From positions 356,302,696 to 356,366,695 of the forward strand of contig NC_057808.1 in the NCBI RefSeq assembly GCF_018294505.1: DNA of 64,000 nt. The letters run 5' to 3'. This DNA comes from Triticum aestivum (Eukaryota > Streptophyta > Magnoliopsida > Poales > Poaceae). Under the pieces are notes generated by a model. That model ran no database searches. It worked only from the letters and a program-made list of their open reading frames with translations, and was not told the origin of the DNA. Made by a program: the position numbers and the translations under genes. Positions within the stretch are counted from its first letter, which is position 1. Every line of letters starts with the position of its first letter. Shown in pieces: positions 57,118 to 64,000 of this stretch.

Positions 57118-58003
57118 ATGGGGTCATACCCTATCCAGCAAAACATCACCGGGCAAGTCAATCACCTCTCCGCAGACGAAGCCCAAGAGAACCCCGAAGT
57201 CGTCATTGGTATGTTTTCTATTAATAGCATACCTGCCATAATTTTATTTGACTCTGGGGCTTCCCACTCTTTTATTTCGCGGAGTTTTGTTGCCCAAAAT
57301 AAATTTCCTTGTTCAATTTTGGGCAAGAATATGCTGGTACAATCCCCGGGATCTTTGCTCAAAAGCAATCTGGTCTGCCGTAATCTGGAAATTAATATCA
57401 ACGGAGCCCGCTTTCTAACTTCCTTGATAGTCATTGAGTCTGTAAAGTTGGACATTATTTTGGGGATGAATTGGTTAACCCAATGTCAAGTGTGCATAAA
57501 TTGCGCGACCCGAGAAGTCACTTTGACAAGTCAAGAGGGGCAGACTACGAAAGTCTATGCCCGCGTGAGCATACCCAAGAAAGAAATGGTCTTCACCGCT
57601 GTGGCTGTTGAGTTGGAATTAATTCCTATGGTCAGTGAGTTTCCCGATGTATTTCTAGAAGAACTGCTAGGCATGCCGCCAGATCGAGAGCTTGAGTTTG
57701 CAATAGATCTTGTGCCCGGAACCGCACTGTTATACAAGAAGTATTATCGGATGCCTTCGTCAGAATTAGTGGAGCTAATGAAACAACTTGATGAGATGCT
57801 CCAGAAAGGATATATTCGTCCCAGCTCGTCACCATGGGGATCACCTACCATATTCATGGATAAGAAAGATGGTAGTCTCCGTATGTGTGTGGATTACCGT
57901 CAGCTGAATGATGTCACCATCAAGAACAAATATCCACTACCCAGGATCGATGACTTGTTTGATCAGCTCAGTGGGGCAAAGGGATTCTCCAAAATTGATT
58001 TAA
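57118..58003 (+). pseudogene. Element F protease and truncated reverse transcriptase
   Basis: One open frame. Protease with [14 protein letters not shown] and [17 protein letters not shown]; then the pre-RT segment ([20 protein letters not shown]) and RT fingers ([32 protein letters not shown]). It stops being RT exactly after GFSKIDL at 58002, where the CACTA end begins. The frame runs on into the transposon to 58128 as a chance fusion. The catalytic FIDD box is missing. Confidence 0.88.
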
Positions 58004-58520
58004 CACTACTGGAATCAGCTATTTTGCCGTCTGCCACGGCGGACGGCAAAGGCACGAACGGCGGACGGCAAAGGCCTTTGCCGTCAGCCGCGGACGGCAA
58101 CAGGCTCTGGCAAAGTAGGCTATGGTAAACAGCTACTTTGCCGTCTGCTTCCTGGCGGCTGACGGCAAAGGCCCTTTGCCGTCCGCCGCGGACGGCAAAG
58201 AGGGCGGACGGCAATAATTGTGCCTTCAGTCCGTTAAGTGGCTAACGGCAGGCCTTTGCCGTCCGCCGCGGACGGCAAACTTTCTAGTGCCTTTGCCGTC
58301 TGCCATATGATGTCATCTACACGTCACTACATGGCAGGCCTTTGCCGTCCGCCGCTGACGGCAAACTATTTTACTCTTTGCCGTCTACCACTGTAGGCAA
58401 ATTGACCAAATGGGTCAGCTCCCAGGAAGCACAGCTGGATGCCACGTGGCCTCTTTGCCGTCCGCTGCAGACGGCAAAGAGCCCGTTGCCGTCGGTGGCA
58501 GACGGCAAAGAGCCTGCATA
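58004..58520. repeat. CACTA terminal and subterminal inverted motifs
   Basis: About ten copies of TTGCCGTC and about as many GACGGCAA, many paired as palindromes such as TTTGCCGTCCGC-C-GCGGACGGCAAA (near 58155-58200 and 58255-58280). Subterminal motifs of CACTA elements are binding sites for the element's accessory DNA-binding protein. The plus-strand open frames here are repeat artefacts. Confidence 0.88.
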
Positions 58521-58914
58521 TTGGCTCTTTTTTCTGTTTTTTATTAAATCCAACAATTTTCATCACAAATATATATGACATATATAGATATATTTCACAG
58601 CAAACATATAAGATATATATGACAACAATTTTCACAGCAAACATATAAGATATCCATCCAACATGCAGAGTTCCATCATACATAGTTCCATCACATATGT
58701 TCCATCCAACTACCAAGTTCCATCATACATAGCATAGTTCATCCAACTACCAAGATACATGCATAGTTCAACGATACAAAAGAAACAGAGAAAGGGATAA
58801 GGAGCACTCCATCTATGCAAGCTTTCGTCAAGTGAATGAAATCTGCAAAATGAAAAATAAGAAAGTTAGAAATAGGTGACTAGAACAAGAAGAAGACTAG
58901 AACAAGAAGAGTAT
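58521..58914. other. AT-rich spacer of the CACTA element
   Basis: No coding frame. Contains repeated 'cagcaaacatataagatat' (near 58597 and 58635) and several 'gttccatc' words. Confidence 0.55.
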
Positions 58915-59521
58915 GTCATTTATGGGCTAACTTACGTGAAATGGATCATATATGAGCTAACTAAGTTGAAATGGGTCATTTATGAGCTAACTAAGGTCAA
59001 ATGGATCGTTTTTGAGGTAACTAAGGTGAAATGGATCGTTTTTTAGCTCACTTAGGTCAAATGGATCATTTATGAGTTAACTTAGTTGAAATGGATCGTT
59101 TTTTAGCTAACTTTGTTGAAATGGATCATTTATGAGCTAATTTAGTTGAAATGGATCTTTTTGAGCTAACTTTGTTGAAATGGATCATTTATGAGCTAAT
59201 TTAGTTGAAATGGATCTTTTTGAGCTAACTTAGGTGAAATGGATCATTTAAGAGCTAATTTAGGTGAAATGGATCGTTTTTTAGCTCACTTAGGTCAAAT
59301 GGATCATTTATGAGCTAAATTAGTTGAAATGGATCGTTTATGAGATAACCTAGGTAAGATGGGTCATTTTGGAGTTAACCTAGGTGAAATGGGCCATTTT
59401 AAAGCTAACGTAGGTAAAATGGATCATTTAGGAGCTAATCTAGGTAAAATGGGTCATTTTTGAGCTAACTTGGATGAACTGCATCATTTATAAGCTAACC
59501 TAGGTAAAATGGGTCATTTTG
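58915..59521. repeat. 30-bp minisatellite inside the CACTA element
   Basis: About 20 diverged units of GAAATGGATCATTTATGAGC plus TAACTTAGTT, period 30 with some 28-bp units. It lies downstream of the accessory gene stop, in its presumed 3' UTR or flank. Confidence 0.88.
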
Positions 59522-59632
59522 GAGGAAAAGAAGCTAACTCTAGGTCATTATGGTAAGCATATTGGAGGAAATAAAGCTAAGTCTAGGTCTTTATGCATTT
59601 GTTAAGCAAAACACTAGAGAAACTTACCTTGA

Positions 59633-62079
59633 TCAGGGAGGTGTAGGAGCGGGGTGGCTAGTGCCGCTACTTGGAGAAGGATCGTGCGATGCGTTTCTGG
59701 AGTTAAGCTGCACCAAAGATCATTTCCAATGTCTCGTTAGCATTATGACACTCAAATGTTAAGACTAGCAAGTAATGTCCATTCAAATTAAACTCACCGT
59801 GCTCCCAGGAGCAATCACTGGCATCGGCGGAGCGGGCTGACCGGACTTCTCGCACACAGACTGCACATTTGGTTTTCACAACAGAGTCATACTAGTTAGT
59901 AATGAGACTCAAATGTTAAGAGTAGCAAGTAATCTGCAGAAGAAACTTACCACAAGGAGCTCGTACATGGCCCTTGCCTGCATGTCATTCCGTGCCCTCT
60001 CCTCCTCCATCATCTTTCTCATCCTCTCCTCCATCTCCCGCTGCCTCTCCGCCGCCTTTGCCAGAAGTTTCTCCGTTCTATCTCTGTCAGTCTGTATAGC
60101 AGCCTGCAACACCACTCACATGACCATTTGTAATCATTGATGGAAGCGCACACAATGTAATGGAGAAAGATAACTGAGTACGTATCACTAACCTTGATGG
60201 CGAGTTGCACTGGCCGTTCACGAGGCCTTATCTCAGGAGCGGAGCTCGACTGGCGCGCCTTGATCTCCGGGAGAGTGCTAGGACAACGGATAAGTCCATC
60301 TCCAATGGCTATGGAGCCATGGGACCTCCCGCCACCAGATATCATCACCAGCTCTGGATCAATGGGACCCTGGCTCGGGTTAAAGTCCTCCCCTTTCCTC
60401 GCCTTCCCCTCATCTCTATATCTCACGAGCTTGTTGTGGGAGGAGATGTTGGTGAAGTTGTTTGCATCATCGAGGTCAGACTGAGAGAAAGCCTTGACTT
60501 TCTTGAAAGAGGCAGTGTGGGCCATGGCATACAGGTCGTACACCTCTGGCACCTTATCCGCCTTATTGTGGCATGCCTGAAAGAGAGAAACAATGAAAAT
60601 TAGTAATTAAAGGGCTCAAGCTAGCATGATGAATGAATTGCATGAATCATGAAGCAAACCACATACCCAGTTGCGCCCGAACTGATATAAGTTGGAGCTG
60701 CCTTGATGGTGTGGCACACCTTCCATTTGGGCACGTTTGTCCTTGGCCTCGTTGTGGAGGGCTAGCCATTCTTTTGAGCACCACTCATCGACCAACACCT
60801 CCCAACAATCCATCCGATCCGCACACCATCTCGGAGGCGCCTAAGTTAGCAAATAGAAACTTGAGCGCTACGGCTAAGAATTACTAAATGAAGGAACTTA
60901 AGTAGAAGGCCTTAAGAATTACCTTCATGTACTGCTCCTTACTCAGGAACTTATCGCGGCACGCCGGCTTGGTCTTCTTGATACCACGCAAGGCGTACTA
61001 GTCTCGAACAGCCTGCACCCGAGCCTCGTGCCGTAAGTTCTGGAGTAGGCGCTTGCAGACGTTCTCGATAACATGTGCCGCGTCCTCCTCGTATCCCTCC
61101 TCACACCTGTAGAATGTCTGCAATCAAATGAGACAATATTGATTAGTACAATTAATAACTAGCTAGTTGAAGATTTTGAAATGTGTAAAGGAGAAATTAC
61201 CCAGAACTTTCTGATCACCATGTCTGCCCTCGTGTCGCACACGACACGGTCGATAATCTCATCCGGCAGGGCCGGGCAGCCACGTAGTGCTCCCAGCTCA
61301 ATCCAAGCTCTGGAAGCGTACCCTCACCAGGCAACGTGACAAACCCCGGGAAGTTTTGCCGGCAAAGAACTCCAAGGACGGAGTTGGGCCGGCGGACACT
61401 ATGATGGTGGTCCCAACCCCTGCAGCATGACAAGGCCAACGCATTAGTTATTTGAAGAAACGTGAATGCAGAAGGTACAAAAATATTAAATGCACTTACG
61501 TACCTCTCCCCCATCAGGGAAAATCAACCACCTCTGCTCGCGGGTCGCCGGCACGGACGGGAGCCGTGTAGCACCACGCTGGTAGACGGTGCCACCCTCC
61601 TCCTCAAGATCAGTCGGCTCCCCGCCATCATCAGCATGGCCACTCGGCTCCTCGGGCTGATCCGGCCAGGTACCCCATCCGGACGTGTGCTCCTCCGGGG
61701 TCTCGTGGGCCGAAGGCCAGTCGACCCGAGGCTCGTGGGCCCAAGACCCGTGGACCGGAGGCTCGTGGACCGGAGTCCGTGTAGCCTCCTCCTCGAACGA
61801 GTCCACCCTAGCAGTCACGTGCTCGGGTGAAACAGCTGGGGGTGGCGGCGAGGAAGGCGCCGTAGCAGTCACCCTACCTCCTCTCCCGCGACCACGTGCC
61901 CCACCTCCTCTCTTCCTACCTCGTCCCCTGCTGGGCACCGCGGTCGATGAAGAAGGGCCCGGCGGTGTGGACATACTGTCCAGCAACGCTCGGCGGAGAG
62001 GTGCGTCTGGAATCGAAGACCTCAGACCACGCGCCGACGAAGAAGGGGCCTTGGCGCGCTCCCGACCAGCGCCCACCAT
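59633..62079 (-). pseudogene. CACTA accessory gene (En/Spm plant transposase family, TNPA-like position), multi-exon
   Basis: Eight exons read on the minus strand with GT-AG borders: 62079-61504, 61419-61201, 61117-60923, 60840-60667, 60576-60193, 60103-59951, 59860-59798, 59707-59633 (stop). Exon 1 starts MVGAGRERAKAP, is basic and Gly/Arg-rich (RGRGRGGR) and ends RWLIFPDGGE. Exons 2-4 carry the conserved part (PGFVTLPGEG, LSWEHYVAA, PACRDKFLSKEQYMK, PPRWCADRMDCWEVLVDEW). Exon 5 continues VPEVYDLYAMAHTASFKK; exon 6 is a Glu/Arg coiled coil. Exons 3-8 join in phase. Exon 2 begins one frame off and returns near 61270, and exon 3 has a TAG at 60998-61000. Likely a DNA-binding partner of TNP2; damaged. 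Confidence 0.75.
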
Positions 62080-62215
62080 CTTTCAACACCGGCCATGACA
62101 AACAGTAAACGAAATTAGTACAACATAAAAAAAGACCGACATGAATAATAATATGTGTATCACTTAAGTGTATCATCATCAAGTACAACATTAAAAAATT
62201 TAATACCTGACACTA

Positions 62216-64000
62216 CTAATAATCTCGATCAGTATCATCAATAAATGCATAATCATCATCATCACTATAATCAATGACGGGCTCATAGGGTTCAGTGGCA
62301 TCAACATGTGGAAGGCCACCTTGACGTAATCGGTCAAGCAATGACAGGTCATCCGCAGCAGTAACCTCTTCTTGTTCCGGCTCTTCTTGTTCCTCCTCTG
62401 GGGTGATGTCGGATTCACTGTCGCTGTGTACTTCAATGTTTTGGGGTGAAGTATAGTGGTTCTTGAAACTCTTTTTGGAAAGACGTGTCTCTTGGAAGAA
62501 TTCTCCTTCATATGTGTCTGGGTTAATGTGAGGTTCATAATCCTCTTCCTTTGGGGGAGATAGTCTAGCACGTGGCGGCACTTCATAAACGACATCCCAA
62601 CCTTTTAGATTTGGATTAGTTTGGCAGGCCCACGGTAGTAGAATACTTGGGTCGCCTGTTGAGCCGTAATATAGACATCAGGAACATCTAAATGGGTGCT
62701 TTGGTTGATTTCAACTAGCCCTATATGTTCATGAGTCCTTCTAGTCTCCTTCGGCTGAAACCAATAACATTTGAAGACTACGACATTCGGTGGGTTTTCA
62801 CCATAGAATAGAAGTTCATAAATTGCTTCAACTCTCCCATAATACTCGGTACCTCCTTCGCCGATAGCAGATACACAACAATTTGTAGACTTTCGGTCGG
62901 CCATAGATAGCTCTTTGCCATAGGTACGAAAGCGATACCCGTTGATGTCGTATTTGTCAAATGAACGGACCTTATAGTCAAAACCATTAGCGACTTGTCT
63001 CAATTCGGCGTCCATAGACTCTGAATTAGCCTACAAGTTTAATATGAAAGGATTGTTGCATTACGCACAAATTAGCGAATGAAACCGGGATAGCCGCCTA
63101 CAAATTAGCCTACAAGTCTAATAGAAATTACCGTTTGTTTGAACCAAGAGATGAAACCGGGATAGCCGCCTCCTTGCTTTGCGAGAAGCTCATACTCTTC
63201 GACAGAATCCTTAATGAAATATCCAGGAATAATAGCAGTTCAAAGGAAATAGAAGTTGTGAAACTATGTACCGAGAACTTACTCGATGTACGGCCGCACT
63301 TCTATCAGGTTGTTGAAGATATACAACGAAATGGTCCGCCATTGTTCGTTATCCAAAGATACTGGATTTGAAACACTGGCTGGTGCGAGATTCCCTTTGA
63401 ATAGGCTGAGGTTGGATCCACCCTTTTTAGGGTCGTCAGCATTGTACCGAGGCTTCGGATTATGCAAATGACGATTTTTGGCTTCGTAGTGTGCTGTCAC
63501 GAAGTTTGCCGCCTCCTCAGTGATGAATGCCTCAGCCATCGATGCTTCAATTCTATGTTTATTTTTACATTTTTGTCGAAGCGTCTTCTGCATCCTCTCA
63601 GTTGGGTAACACGGAAGAAATAGCTGAGTTCTGCCAGTACTAGCCATTCATCCTCAGGGATGAAGCCACGCAACATCACCGGCATTACCCGCTCAATCCA
63701 TATGTGCCAATCATGACTCTTGAGACCAAATATCTTCAATTTATCAAGACTGGCTCCCCTCTGTAGATTCGCTGCATACCCATCGGGGAACATCAACTGC
63801 ATTTTCACCCACAAGATAATTTCCCTCATAGCTGGCCTTCCAAGATTGAACCATGCCTTTGGCTTCGTCCAGTTCTGCTTTCCTTTCGGTTCTTTCATGT
63901 TTTGTAACGGCCTATCACATAGCGCCTCTAGATCGACTCTAGCCTTAGTATTATCCTTTGACTTCCCATCTATGCCGAACAATGTACCAAAAAGTGCCTC
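62216..64000 (-). pseudogene. CACTA TNP2-type transposase, C-terminal part (deletion and frameshifts)
   Basis: Enters from beyond 64000. Exon 64000-63283 holds FGLKSHDWHIWIERVMPVML and AELSYFFR of the region after the catalytic domain (DUF4218-like). Near 63605 it jumps to CYPTERMQKTLRQKC, skipping the segment that family members have between them and changing frame. Small exon 63209-63132 (EEYELLAKQGGGYPGF). Last exon 63030-62216 has the DUF4216-like domain (DKYDINGYRFRTYG, FKCYWFQPKETRR), a one-base loss near 62644, and an acidic tail ending IDDTDRDY. The catalytic D-D-E part lies outside the window. Confidence 0.8.

Larger units (their letters stand above)
51253..58003 (+). mobile_element. 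Element F: chromodomain-type Gypsy retrotransposon, 5' part only
   Basis: 5' LTR 51253-54824, tRNA-iMet primer site, extra 5' ORF, Gag, protease and the first third of RT on the plus strand. Broken inside RT by the CACTA element at 58004. The 3' part and second LTR would lie beyond it, outside the window, so the chromodomain itself is not seen. Placement with D and E rests on the 5' ORF, LTR ends and U5 hairpins. The candidate left duplication is TCAAC (51248-51252), which cannot be checked here. Confidence 0.88.
58004..64000 (-). mobile_element. CACTA (En/Spm) DNA transposon, one end only, inserted in element F RT
   Basis: Starts CACTACTGGAATCAGC, the conserved CACTA terminus, preceded by TAA (58001-58003), a candidate 3-bp duplication. 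Inside are dense TTTGCCGTC/GACGGCAAA motifs, a 30-bp tandem array and two minus-strand genes of the En/Spm type, an accessory gene and a TNP2-type transposase. This is therefore the 3' end relative to the genes; the other terminus lies beyond 64000. The transposase has an internal deletion and frameshifts, so this copy would need help to move. Confidence 0.92.

Noticed and set aside
58915..59521. Regular 30-bp repeats resembling a CRISPR array
   Set aside because: Units are contiguous and diverged with no unique spacers, and lie in a plant CACTA transposon.

Overview
The window is plant repeat DNA with no recognisable host gene. It looks like the nested-retrotransposon space of a Triticeae genome (wheat, Aegilops, rye or barley type). 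Copia LTRs of the BARE/WIS/Angela type, a Gypsy LTR of the Fatima/Sabrina type with a tRNA-Asp primer site, long-LTR chromodomain Gypsy elements and a CACTA transposon together are characteristic of that group. The tribe is inferred from family resemblance; no search was run.

Positions 1-50636 are one old Copia element (A) carrying two independent stacks of insertions. In its 5' LTR sits a second Copia element (B, 529-19392, duplication CTTGC), whose own 5' LTR holds an Athila-type Gypsy element on the minus strand (C, 1088-11247, duplication TGTGA). In A's leader sits a chromodomain Gypsy element (D, 20675-44907, duplication TCAAC/TCAGC), whose 3' LTR holds a young minus-strand chromodomain Gypsy element (E, 30131-43716, duplication GTAGA). 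A resumes at 44908 and ends with its 3' LTR at 48913-50636. A, B, C and D carry stops, frameshifts or lost catalytic residues. E keeps one uninterrupted polyprotein frame and near-identical 3.9 kb LTRs.

Beyond A lies a fragment of another Gypsy LTR (50637-50941), then about 310 bp of unassigned DNA with a scrambled direct/inverted repeat. Next is the 5' part of a third chromodomain-type Gypsy element (F, 51253-58003), cut inside its reverse transcriptase by a CACTA transposon (58004 to beyond 64000). The CACTA end has a CACTA terminus, dense TTTGCCGTC/GACGGCAAA inverted motifs, a 30-bp tandem array, a multi-exon En/Spm-type accessory gene and the 3' half of a broken TNP2-type transposase, both genes on the minus strand.

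The most notable observation is that D, E and F each carry a separate ORF of about 245-268 codons between primer site and gag. The three proteins are diverged but collinear. They share a P-x(4,5)-Y-x(3)-L block, two predicted strands and an alanine-pair helix, together resembling the outline of a double-stranded-RNA-binding fold without its lysines. A helical stretch and a tail with a short hydrophobic/acidic motif follow. Splice-acceptor-like AGs lie just upstream of both this ORF and gag, suggesting that alternative splicing could choose between them. D and F also share two small hairpins in the transcribed part of the LTR.
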